DNA of 64,000 nt from Isoetes taiwanensis (GCA_021234155.1 JAJEKV010000010.1:14612463-14676462); one strand, 5' to 3'. Shown: positions 45,128 to 56,100, counted from the first letter of the stretch. Made by a program: numbers and translations. Notes: generated from the sequence alone by a model not told the origin.

Positions 45128-46960
45128 TTATGGAAGCAAGTAAGATGCCTTAGCCATAGCGAGAATCTTTGTAAAGGCGAGAACCCGTCTCATACAACAA
45201 AATCGATGCGATGCGGTGTCCTTCACTCCCAAGCTATAGGTCAAAAGCTTTACGCACCCTTTCCAACCTATCCGCGTATTTTTGCTAAGCTTCTTTGGGC
45301 CCCAAACCTCCACCCCATATAGCAGCACCGGCTCAACCAAAGCTCTAAGCGGGTGTGCTCTCCTCGCCCGATCCGCGAGAGATCTATCCAGGCAACCGCA
45401 GCGTTTTGCCTTTGCATATAAAGCCTTCCGGCCTGCGGCTCTTCTCTCCACACACTCATCCCACGGCATGTTAGTAGTGAAATCAATTCCCGGATACTTG
45501 AAGCTCCGCACCATCTCCACTTCACATCCCTTGTAATAGAACTCCGGGATAGGGTGTTGCGAAGACGGGGATCGAAAGCTTAGTTTTGTGCAAGTTCAGC
45601 TTTGTCATTCCGTTGCCCCACAGAGAACCCGGGGGGCATCCAAATCTTCTTTGCATCTTGCTGGCCGTGTGAGCTAGCAAAGCTACATCATCCGCATATA
45701 GTAAGCGGCTCCGCGAGGTCGCATCGGATAATTGCACCGGCTCCCCATGGTCTTTGCATCCACGTCTCCAAGCTATCAATATACAACCCAAAAGCGTTGG
45801 AGACAGCGGGCAGCCCTTAACTCCCCCATAGTGCTAGCTACCGCCCGATCCTCATAAAGGCGGTCGCGGCATAAATCCCATCATAAAGCTGGTGCACCAC
45901 ATTACGCAACTCTGTGGAACTTCGCCAATTCTTGCAACCTCGCCCGGTATATGTCTCGGGGGCGGTATCATATCGGTCTTAAAATCTACAAAGCGGCAAT
46001 ACAAGTCCTGTCGCTCATTCCGGCTTGCCTCCATCAACACTCTCAAAGTGAAGATATGGTCGATTAGTGGGTGGTAGGGAAGGCGGCTTGCGGCCAATTG
46101 CCCACCCACTCCTCCTCGGCCCACTTAGTAAGTTTCTTCTCCACCACCCACGCCGGGGCTTTGCAAGCGGCGAGCTTACCATAATCATCCGGTAATTAGC
46201 CCGGCTCATCCGTATTACCCGGCTTTATGAGCGGGAACAACCTTACTAACCATCCACTCACGGGGAGCCCCTGGCTCGAGCACGGTTAATGATCGCCGTC
46301 GGGGGCCTACCACCGGATGGGCCACCCCATTTCAACGGCTTTCGACTGCAGCCCACGTAAATCCTTTGCCTTGCCATTAGCGGATGCACGAGACCTTCTT
46401 TGAACATCCTCCGGCGTGAGGCTGCGGCACCTCTCCTACGATCCGGGACCACGGCATTAGCTCTGGCGGGTCATATAACTCCTAGCGGTGCATCCATTGC
46501 TCCACACTTACATTACCAGCCACGGCGCTTCTTATATAACACCTTAAGCCAAAAGCTTTTGGCTCGCCATGAAGCATGTCAAGCGAGCTCTGGGTTTTAC
46601 GCCATGTATCTCCCCTTCTTGGCTTTTTAGGAAGGCTTATAGTCTTGCGGGGCCTGTGGCGCAAGCGTGGATCTATGACCAAGCGCGGCTGGCTCTTTAG
46701 AGCCTTGCAATCGACATCAAACCCGCGGGTTCTCGGGGAAAATCGCGGTGTCCCTCCTTGGAGGGCCCTTCCTTGCAAAGGAAGCCTCGGCGGTACCAGC
46801 GGCGCCCTCACCAGCCATGCACACTGTCTTGCGATGTGTAGAAGCTATCAAACCCACTGTAATTCCTGCACCAACCGCGATTCATCTTGTCCACCTTACG
46901 ATGGCGTGGGATGTATGGTAACCCTCCACGCCCCTTTGCGGTGTCTCCGCTATTGAGTGC
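45128..46960 (-). pseudogene. LINE ORF2 reverse transcriptase region, fragmented
   Basis: Minus-strand pieces in order: a frame around 46124 with IDHIFTLRVLMEASRNERQD and FVDFK, matching the RT block before the first catalytic Asp. Next comes RLLYADDVALLAHTASKMQR with the Y-A-D-D box at 45687-45698. A following thumb-like segment, 45128-45520, has FKYPGIDFTTNMPWDE and LYGVEVWGPKK. At least five frame breaks lie between them, and the first catalytic block reads FVDFKTDM rather than the usual DFKKAFD, possibly through an indel. It is not functional. Confidence 0.8.
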
Positions 46961-47288
46961 TCCCAATTCATTGACATAAAGCGGGTAGTGATCGACAAAG
47001 CCTCCTCATCCCACATTAGCTTGTGCCAATGGAGAGGTGTGTAACCATGTCAAATCTTTGCTTTCTGGGGCGAGAAGGTAATCCAACACACTAGCTCCCC
47101 ATCACGCCTATCACTCCCGCAAGTAACACCCCACGAGTGTGGCCATGGCGCATACCATTACAAATTACCATGTCAAAAACACGGCGAGCTGGACCAGCTG
47201 CACGCCAAATGGTCTAACCACCATATCACGGGAGTGCCGTGTATTACGAATAGCGGCTGTCTCAAACCAAAGCGGATCGGCATTATCG

Positions 47289-47924
47289 TCACCTTGGAAG
47301 GTCCTTGCCGTTGCAACTGGCCGTACGAGCATTGAAATCTCCAAGCAAAAACACTTGTCCCTGCTGATTATAGCGGTCTATGTCATCATACAGTTCCCTA
47401 TACGGCATCTGGACATCCGTGTCTGCATCATGTACCTGGTAGAACTTAGAGCCTGCATGGGGAATGTAGCAGCTAGCAAGAAACAATGGGACATGACCAG
47501 GCTCTAATACCATTACCCACATGTAGCGGTTAAACACATCAGACTTCTGAAGTGTGATCTTGCATGCTAAGGCATCCCTAAAGTAGCAAGCCACTCCACC
47601 ATACCCGCGTCTGCCATGGCGCTCATTAGCAAGTGAGAAATGCTGATATCCTCGAATGTCTGGCAATCGATGCCCTTCATACTCCCATGTCTCCTGCAGG
47701 AAGACGATGTCCATGTCTGTCGCGATCCCATTCAAGCCAGCGCCCATACGCCCGCGGGAAGCCCCTACAATTCCGGAAACAATCACGAAGACACTTTCCC
47801 TATCTTTGCATTGCGGTACGTGGATCCATCGAGTGCGAGGGGGGCTGGCGTAGTTGGAATAACTTCGGGCAGCCTTGCTCCGCGGGACCACGATGGATGT
47901 CTTTGCGGTTGTGGAAGGCCTCAA
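47289..47924 (-). pseudogene. LINE ORF2 apurinic-type endonuclease domain
   Basis: One open frame of 211 codons holds DMDIVFLQETW (with the catalytic Glu), GYGGVACYFRD, LFLASCYIPHAG and GQVFLLGDFNARTA (the GDFN box). This order is characteristic of LINE AP endonucleases, which nick target DNA to prime reverse transcription. The C-terminal SDH motif is not visible: homology fades at the GKDLPR end and the next frame differs. Confidence 0.85.
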
Positions 47925-48037
47925 TCCGCCCTCTCCACGGCTTTGCGGCCTGATGCCCTGGACGCTCTGCCCCTGCGGCCTTGTTGCTGCGTGGGAGTCT
48001 TTGCCTCATAGCTGTCGGCGAGGAGGCACATATACCT

Positions 48038-49046
48038 TCATCTTGCCATTAACCAAACCAGCAGCCCCTCCGGCAGCCGAATCTCTCTTATCTTGACCAA
48101 CTCTTGGCTTCTTTCCGTTGTTGCGATGGCGTGAGATCCACATCGGTATATGGGCGTACCTTTCAAAGCGGCCCGTGCGTTGCAACAACAAAGATTTTGC
48201 CTCCCAATCCAAGGCGCAAACTTAACTAGCGAGGTCTCATGCTCGGTCCTCCGATCTGATTGGACTCTTGATAACCAAATCATAATGGAGCTTTGCAAGT
48301 ACCGGGGTGGTAAGCTTACGGCAAATCCTCGCCTTGCTCCTCCGGCAATCCCGCACAATAAGGTTGGCGTGCACGGATGTCTTGCTCCTCACGAAGTACC
48401 GCCGCTGATTCCACTGAGCCACCTCGGCCTCGGTATGGGGGTGCTGGTGCGGATGAAGCTGTGGTGCACTCGGACTCGTTGCACCTCCATTGGGAGGTCC
48501 TGCATCTCTTCTTTGTAAGTGGGCCATATGGTTCTCTATATGTGAGCATCTTCGACATCTCCTGCACATGCCTTTTGCTTCATCAAGGAATTGGAGCCTG
48601 CCCGCACCGCTTCCACAACCTTTTCCTTAGCATCTATCCGACCAGCCATGCTTGTGACTTGTACAATCTGCTGGAGCAACCCCTTCATGTCGGCCCGTGC
48701 TTTAGCCATGTCTTCCATCCACTTCTTTGGTGGACCTTATCCAAGCGGTGCCCCATCTCATGACTAATTTGCGTTGTTGCTTGTATCTCCCCTCTTATCG
48801 GTCCTCGGCCTTTTGGGCTCCCCTGCAATCATAATCCCCAAAGCCCAGGAACTTCCCGCAGGGAAATTGGCTCCTTCGCTGGAGAAGGCTTCTTGGCCGC
48901 AGCCTCGGCCGGATGGTCTGTGATGCCTCAAGCTTGCCCCCGCAAGCACGGAGGGAATCGGCTGTTCTGTACAACCACGATTGCCTCGGCTGAGATACAC
49001 GCTCGATGGGGAACGAGGTGTCCAAATTAGGGGCTCTTTTCTTCAA
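48038..49046 (-). pseudogene. LINE ORF1-like region, broken
   Basis: Several overlapping minus-strand frames lie upstream of the endonuclease. One (48536-48718) is predicted helical, with MAKARADMKGLLQQIV, and may be a coiled coil; another has Cys-rich pairs. The position and composition fit a LINE ORF1 nucleic-acid-binding protein. I cannot recognise a defined domain. Confidence 0.4.
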
Positions 49047-49061
49047 GCATGCATCTTTATG

Positions 49062-51185
49062 TAGAACTATGGCGATGCACTTCTGAGTTTTACATGGGCG
49101 AGACCGGCATGGGCAAGATCTTCTAAGCTAATTGCTCTATTCTACGCGAAATGCTCCGATTTTCCCTCTGTTCTAAGTTAAAGGAAAAGAAAAATGCTCT
49201 GGTTTGTTGTCTTTGGCAGGGCCAGATTTGGCAGGGCCGAAAATGCTCTGATTTCTCCTCTGTTCTAAGGTCAAGAAAAAGGAAAATGCTCTGGTTTGTT
49301 GTCTTTGACATGGCTAGATTTGTAAGAAATGAAAATAGGAATTGAGCTGGAGCGGGGAAAAACGGTTTTACTAGTCATAGTAATTTGTTTACTGCGAATT
49401 ATCCAAACGATTTAGCACAAAAATCTCAATAAAGATTATCATACAGATGAAATTTATTCACAAGAGGCAGATGTATGTAATGAAACCTGTTTTTTCACAA
49501 GAGATAGATGTATGTAATGAAACCTGTTAAAAAAATGAATGCGACCGGCTAAAGCTGTCGCCCAGAATCAGGGTACTCAACTTCCATTCCGGATTATTGG
49601 CAATGCCACGTGTCAACAGGTAAATACACCATAGACAAAAAAAAAAAAATCGACCATCCACGTTTCTATATTGGTTGCCTCTGCCTACTATTGTTCTAGA
49701 ATCTGCGCTTTAAGTGCACAGAACTTGGCAAGCATACCCTAAGCAATTAAGTCAGGCCCAAATTTTTTTGTTTGCCGTGAATTTATGCCCTTAATATTGA
49801 GCAGGGAAGACTATAATGCATCAATGTTTGGAAATCGCAGATCTAGCTATATTGCCATTCCTTTTAGACAAAAAGTCCTCCCACTTTAACATGGCTAATA
49901 AATTTTTTTTTAAGGTAGTATATGGGTAATAATTATATACATATCAAGACATATAGTAATTACGAAAAATGAATGAAAAATCGACAAGTCAAAGCTTAAA
50001 AATGGAAAACAAAACTAGAAAATGAAAATAGAAGGGAAAAGGGCAAAGTACATAAAAAATATAGAATGCCACGGTTCTATTGCGATACCAATAGAACCGA
50101 CATTCCTTGGATGGGGACGCCCTTCCTCGTATTACCTATTTATATCGCCTCCTTTCTCATTTCCAGTCATCGGCGTTCTCTTGAGCTCTTTTGCATTCTT
50201 TTCTTATGAGCTCCACAACTTTTTCAGCTGGCTTCCAAAGCTTTCGCCACAGAGTTCTTTCTACCCTAACTCCTATTGCATCTTCATCGATGCGATTCCT
50301 CCTCCCTTCCTTTTCAGATGTATTGGGCTTTTGATGATGGATGCTCTTGTAGTGATTCTTCCGGTGGTTTTTCCTTTTGGTGGTCTGGCTAGTGAATGGG
50401 TCCCTTTGCCCGGGTCTTTTCCGCTTGGTTTGTGATTCTTTTTTCCAAAGTTGGATCAAGCTGTGGGTCGTTTAGGCGTTGTTTGTGTTTTTCTTTTTTC
50501 CAGGGTTGTGATTAGGAGGTCCCTTTGCCATATTCGAACGGCTTGCTTAGTATTACGTTTTAGGGGATGTTCTTGTGTTTTTCTGATTGACACTTTGTTA
50601 GTGTTTTTCCTTTGATTTTTCTGTTCCCCAGGATCCCTTTGCCTAAGTCGGTTCCCTTTGATGTGCCGGAGTTCGGCTTGGTTTTGGTTAGGATATCCAA
50701 TTGTACCTGAGTCAGTTGTGTCTGCTTCATCTTAGTTTGTTCTGAAGCTTTAGGCGGTGGTTCGTATATTCTCTCTTTGCTTGCTTTACCCCATGCGCCG
50801 ATTTTTGGATGATGATGAAGATTTGGTTCTAGCTTTCATGTTCGGCCGGATTCAAGCCTGACTCTAGGGCAGTTGGTCGAGGAATCTTGATGGCGCAGAT
50901 TTTTTGAAACAAACCTCAGTTGGAATCAGCGGGTTTTTTGTCGTCTGTTTACCTGCACCGACACTGCTTGTGTAATCTTGGGGCATCCGGCTATTGGGGC
51001 TTATCCACTCATTCCATTTTTTTCCTCATTTAAAGCTGCCAGAGCTGATCCGTCCTTAGCTTTCCATTGATTTGGCATTTTTGTTCCGATCTTCTTCTTG
51101 ATCCATAGTTATCGGCTCCATTGTGGTTCTTTGTTTCTCACCTACCACTAGGCTTGCTTCAACTTGACCGGCAAGCATATCTTCA
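49062..51185. other. 3' flank segment F, part after the LINE (unit 3)
   Basis: This corresponds to 24650-26769 and 34410-36544, with the doubled 95-bp repeat at 49148-49315 and the promoter-like block at about 50070-50145. It ends at ATATCTTCA (51177-51185), the slightly changed left duplication of MULE-2. Confidence 0.6.
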
Positions 51186-51829
51186 CGCCCACTTTATTGG
51201 CTCCTGAAATTGAGTCAACATACCAGCGGGTTCGCCAGCGAACCCCATAAATTAAGCCCGGCGAACGTCCGCGTCGCTGGCGAAACCCGAGGGGGACGTG
51301 GCATGGTGGTTCGCCAGGCACCGCTATGCGTGGCATTGTTGCCGGTTAAGCTTGGTGAGCAAACCCCGATTAACCTGCCAGCGGTAGGAGGGATGATGGC
51401 GCAAGTATAGGTGCTTTGCAGCATACCCAAAACCCCACTGTTCGCCTGGCGACCCCTGTGAACCGGGTCGTCGCTAGGAGTTTTCAACGGGCCCCCGCCG
51501 GGTAATTCGGCAAATCCCGGAAATGGCGAAAAGTGGCGTAATTTTAGTTCGCAGCCTACCAACACAAATGATGTGGGCGAAGCCGGGATCCGGGAGATGG
51601 CCTAAAGGGCGGATGATCTATCAAAGGCCTTGTTTATCACGGATATTGGTTAGATCACGGGATCGGTTCGCAAATCAGTTTAATGGATTTGCCAACAATT
51701 AATGGTTCATACGATCTCTGCCAAAACAACAGTGTATGGACAATTGCAATTCTAGCGGTTTACATACCCTGTTAACCCCTTTTCTTCATGTGGAAGAAAC
51801 AATTATAATGAATCGGATCTCTAAAGTTG

Positions 51830-52590
51830 ACTATTTTTGCTACAGTTGCAGAGCCTATTGGAGGTATTAGCGGGTCCCACTTCATGCTCGGGCATGCAAA
51901 GATCAATTGTTCTTGCAATCAAAGCATTTTTTCCATGCACAAGATAAGGCTTGCTTTCATTTCGTGGGAGGTGGGTACTCTCAATGCGTATCAAACGACA
52001 CTTTTGAAGCATTTAAAGTCGGGAATAGCACCAATTAGGAGATCTAAGTCTAACCATTTAGTGAAGCCAATTGTTGGGGCAACATGTGTAATAATCCTGC
52101 TCTTTCTTCTTTCTGCATAATTCTAGCAATTTGCAAGATCAAATCGAATAAGGAAGCGAGAGGAAGAAGCTTTGATTCTAAAAGCATTCCAATCGGGAGC
52201 AAAGCTACCGCAATTTTCCTACAAACGCCTAAAAAAAAAATCAACGCTTTATTCCACCAAAAAACCGGGAGAGGGAGGATTTGGAAACGTATAGAGCAAA
52301 GCTTCAACAACACCGAACGGCCGTGAAGATGCCGGATGGATCCAACGGGGCTCCAAGGAATTTCTGCAGGGTAACAACCCGGAAGCAAAATTCATCATCG
52401 AACCTGGTTCAAAGAATGGCGTATTGCATCGAAGGAAACGCAGCCCTGATCTATGCTTACATGGTAAAGGGATCTTTAGATTCGCGGGTTATTTGGAGAT
52501 GTCTCCGGCAGCCCAATTAACCCGGCCGATTCGTCTCAAATTGCAATCCATTGCGACAAAGAAGTTATTTGCCTGAAGAATGCCATGAGA
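51830..52590 (+). pseudogene. Captured receptor-like kinase fragment in MULE-2
   Basis: Segments in order, in three frames: an extracellular end with INCSCNQSIFSMH and EVGTLNAYQ; a hydrophobic span GATCVIILLFLLSA suited to a membrane helix; LPQFSYKRLK; then GRGGFGN (glycine-rich ATP loop), AVKMPDGSN, GYCIEGN-like and YMVKGSLDS. This is the usual order of plant receptor-like kinases up to the hinge of the kinase domain. The LPQFSYKEL and cysteine pattern suggest the G-type lectin S-receptor group, which is a weaker call. The catalytic loop and activation segment are absent; the fragment ends at the right hairpin arm. Frame shifts lie near 52120, 52250 and 52430. Confidence 0.7.
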
Positions 52591-52614
52591 GAATCGAGTG
52601 TAGCCCCCGCTGGT

Positions 52615-52889
52615 GGGTTCGCTTGGGCGAACCCGGCAGGGGGTAATAAATGCCCCTAGAAATTTGACATGTAGCCCCAGCCCGTGAGGTTCGCTTGGCG
52701 AACCCTAGAGGGTAATAAATGTCCATACATACAAAATGACCGGTTTCGCACGGTTGGCTAACCTCGGTTCGGGTTAAACTTGGGCCGAACCCGTGGAAAG
52801 TATACCTTGCCACTCACGATCAAAATGGCGGGTTAAGCTGGCTGGGGGGTTCGCCTAGGCGAATTTTTCCGGTTCGCTTAGGCGAACCC
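52615..52889. repeat. Hairpin cluster, right arm of MULE-2
   Basis: Full hairpins lie at 52615-52634 (GGGTTCGCTTGGGCGAACCC), 52687-52706 and 52870-52889 (with CTTAG-type centres), and a partial one at about 52847. A GGTAATAAATG motif follows each of the first two, so the repeat unit here is longer than the hairpin. Confidence 0.85.
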
Positions 52890-52927
52890 TACCGCCTCAA
52901 CCAATTTCGGGGCCGTCGGAAAACTCG

Positions 52928-53955
52928 GTATCTTCATCTCTAACTTTTCTTGTTTCTTACAACAGATGGCCACAGCTGAGTATCACTCAGATCATGTCGC
53001 ATCGATTTGGATTTATACTTGTGAAGGGGTGGATCCCGACCCCATTTTTTGATAGATCGGTTATTGGGTTCCGCTTATCAATCTTTGAAGCTGGATGGAT
53101 TCAGGCTGTAGAGCTATTTGATCGATTTAGGTATCTCATTTTTCCCTTCTTCGTTTTTGTTTTTTGTCATATTCTTGATTTTGCAGTCTTTGCACTCTGC
53201 TCCAATTGCTATGGGACTGGATTCTGGCATTCAAGTTGTTTCGAACTCTTCCTTGTGATATGACTATGAGGCATAGTCTCCAGATCGGATCGGTCCTTAA
53301 ACCTCAGTTGCTTAAAGCTTTGGTTAGACTCAGTTTAGTTTTGGTTCTTTCTCTTTAATCCCTTGTTCTTGGCCTGCCTTTTCCAATCTAGCTCCACGAA
53401 ATGAGACCTTCATATTTTATTCTGCATCTTGTAGGACTAGCATGTGATAGACTCTGTTGTGAAGATTACATTGTTTAGGATCATCACAAACCGCATCAAT
53501 CCGGGCAAACCCTTCCAGGCAGATGCGATATTTTCATGGATGGGCCTCCTGTTTGCAACTCATATCTTCTGATACATACGGCCATAGATCCCTTTCTTCA
53601 CATTCCCCTTGTTTTTCCTTTTCCAAAGCCGATGCTTCTTAAAATGCAACGAACTCAGGCATATTGTGCCTACTTGGCCGCATTTGGTTCCAAGGAGCTT
53701 GTCACATCATGAGAGCTTATTCTTTGCAGCGTGATACTCTGTGCTTTAGGTACTCAGATGGAGCAAAGCAGAGGTCGGCGCGAATGGTTCTACATCAGGC
53801 TCTGTTGGTTTCTCTCTCTCCCCATTGGCTTATAGATCCAAGCCTCGGATTTTCCTTCCTTATCCACTAGTGACAGTGACGGTGATGGTGAGCATGTCTT
53901 TCTAATTTTGTTGATTAAAGCTTTCCATTTACTTATAATTTCTAAGTCTATTGTT
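52928..53955. other. Continuation of the flank after MULE-2, gene-like but unidentified
   Basis: After the target duplication comes a T-rich tract ending in ACAACAG and then ATGGCCACAGCTGAG, which looks like a splice acceptor and a start codon. The frame closes after about 27 codons. Further T-rich, intron-like sequence follows. It may belong to the same element or gene as the promoter-like block in segment F, which MULE-2 interrupted. No family is recognised. Confidence 0.35.
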
Positions 53956-53960
53956 TGATG

Positions 53961-54030
53961 TGGTGCTTTGGTTGGAATGCTTGGGCTTAGACTTCTTGGG
54001 CACGGGTTCGAGTCCTACATTTTACTTCTT
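53961..54030 (+). mobile_element. Possible tRNA-derived SINE head
   Basis: TGGTGCTTTGGTTGG resembles a pol III A box, and GGTTCGAGTCC at 54005-54015 is a near-consensus B box. They are 44 bases apart as in a tRNA. The acceptor stem does not fold convincingly, so I prefer a SINE remnant to a tRNA gene. No tail or target duplication is identified. Confidence 0.45.
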
Positions 54031-56100
54031 TCCTGCTGTTTTAGTTATTTTCTGTGACTTACATAATTTTACTCAGTTTCTCTTGTTTACACATATTGGC
54101 TATTTTAGTTATTTTCGAGTGGACATATATTTACTAAGTCTTCATATTCAATTAGTCCCTATGGTTCACATATTTTGTTATTTTTAGTTATTTTCAGTGG
54201 ATTAGACTTGTTTATTGTGTCGATTTACTTCCCCAACACACGCATTTTACTTAGTGGTCCTTGAGCGATTTTACTTAGTGGGGGATTAGACACATATATT
54301 ACGTTCTAGACGTTTGAGCGTTTGCACGATGTTTGGGATTGCCTATGGATGTTTTGAACCTAATGTTACATTGCGAGTTGTCGATAGATCGTTTCGTTGG
54401 ATATAGATTTTCTTCCATATTTGATGCCATATCGCGTCGCAGGTCGGTCGGATCTAGATTTTCCACACATGTTGTTGGGCAATTTCAATAAAACTATTCG
54501 CCGCATCTTTGCGAATTGCGTATCGCCTCATGGCCCGAATCCAGATTTTGCATTTGCCGTTGATTCGCATGTGTATGTGTATCATTTATGGGACGGCTTC
54601 CTGGATCGACATTTTGCATTGCCGTTGAGCACGTGCATCTGGGAGGGTTATTTTGTATTCTATTGTTGACAGTCATGTATCTACATGTATCCTATAACTG
54701 CTGCTTTATACATCTTTCTTTTGCATGCATTTATAATTTCGTGCACGCATGCCGCTAATCATGCAGTAGTCAGACTCACCAAAGTCTCATTGTTGTACCA
54801 GTTTGTGGTGATAAATTTTGGGGAAACATATGCATCTATTCCATGGCTGACGAGAGGGTTTCAGAGTTTTTTATCATCTTCACTTTTTTTCGAACTTTTT
54901 GCAAGGTTGTACATCAATTTTTCATTAACTTTGCTTTCCATAGATCTAATAATCCATCGTTTTGGTTTCGCCCATCCAAATTACTTTCTTTTTGCTAGTC
55001 ACCGTTGTCACATTTCACCTTTTGGGTCGGTTCTTTTCTACCTTTTGTGGGTCAAGATGTTCAGTTATGTCTTTATTTTGCACTAAGGGAAACGGCGTTG
55101 CAGCTGTTTTAAGAGGTCGTATTAGCCTGGAGTATGAGGCCAATTTTACTTCCATGCTTCGTTTTTTCTTATCTTATCTTAACATATACTAAAACCAGAA
55201 GGATGTTCCTACGTATTTCTTTGATGAGAAAACCTGGGTCGAGCACGCGTCTCAAGGTGTTCGGGTTTCGGCGACGGCCCTTGAAAAGAAGGAAAAATCC
55301 TGGATTTGCCTGCCAGCCCGCCAAAAAGCTTCAGACAAAATACGCAAATCCGCCCTCTTTCCTATTTTGTTTCACCAGCGCGGCCGCCTTTGATCTCGGG
55401 ATGCATCGCCCTTAGGATTCCTCGAATCAAGCACAAGATGCCTGGCGTTCCGGGATTCAGGAAACCGGCGCTTGTCCTGGAAGAAATGTGATGGCAAATG
55501 AGGCTGGCGTAATGCTCTTCAATCATCCCGCCTCGCCGGTTCCGCAATGCTCACATCTAACACCAAGCGCAGATATTATAGCATCCGCCGCCCACTAAAA
55601 GTCCGGGCACTGAAGAAAAGTGCCCCGCATTGCAGCATTTGCTTCAACTCGCTTCCCAATCCTATAGCTTCTTCGGGTCTTCACATATGTATTCCAAATT
55701 GACGGGATTTTTTGTCAAGCGCGGTATAGCCCGCAAACGCCTACAAAAAGACACCGCTTTCGGAAGAATGTCGCGTGATGCGTTTGTGGACATGATTCCG
55801 CCACATAACAGCAAAGCCAGAAAGATTTTTGGGTGATGAATCACATTACGCCATTACGATAAAGTCGGAAGCTGCAAAATATACGACTTCAAGTGCATAA
55901 ACCGTAGTCGGTTCGCAAGTAAGAATGCTTTGTTTTTTGCAGTTTATCTGCGTGCTGCTCGCCCTCGATATAATTTGCCCATAACGCGCCTTTGCGCCAG
56001 GCGGCTGTTAACTTAGATAATGGGCTCGTGATTCCTTCCGTGGCGCTGGCATCTCATCGCTTGCTTCATTAGCTTTATTCACGGCTGCCTTCACATCCTT
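54031..56100. other. No gene recognised
   Basis: AT-rich to 55200, with ATTTTACTTAGTGG twice near 54245-54280, then more GC-rich to 56100. Short frames (for example 54397-54669 and 55630-55836) have protein-like composition but no motif I know. Confidence 0.4.

Larger units (their letters stand above)
44313..49061 (-). mobile_element. Nearly full-length LINE, 4.75 kb, with (TTCC)n tail
   Basis: It reads right to left: ORF1-like region, AP-type endonuclease, reverse transcriptase, C-terminal cysteine/histidine motif, and a 3' end with four TTCC units (44313-44329) instead of poly(A). The empty site is visible in units 1 and 2. TAGAA flanks it on both sides (44308-44312 and 49062-49066). It is absent from the other two units, so it inserted after the tandem duplication. 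Even so, its frames are heavily broken. Confidence 0.85.
37155..51764 (+). repeat. Tandem unit 3 (about 9.86 kb plus a 4.75-kb LINE)
   Basis: It starts in gag at ACTCAATTATTG like the others and ends inside MULE-2 at about 51764. There the sequence does not jump back to gag but continues into the rest of MULE-2, showing the original arrangement of the locus. Confidence 0.9.
51186..52927. mobile_element. MULE-2, the only complete copy, with captured kinase fragment
   Basis: It spans 1,742 bp. The left end CGCCCACTTTATTGGCTCC then TGAAATTGAGT pairs with the inverse of the right end, in which GGC-CCC-GAAATTGGTT is clear. The right flank GTATCTTCA (52928-52936) matches the left flank of the unit 1 and 2 copies exactly and the local left flank (ATATCTTCA) at 8 of 9. 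Hairpin arms: left 51228-51510 (degraded), right 52615-52889 (well preserved). There is no transposase. Confidence 0.8.
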
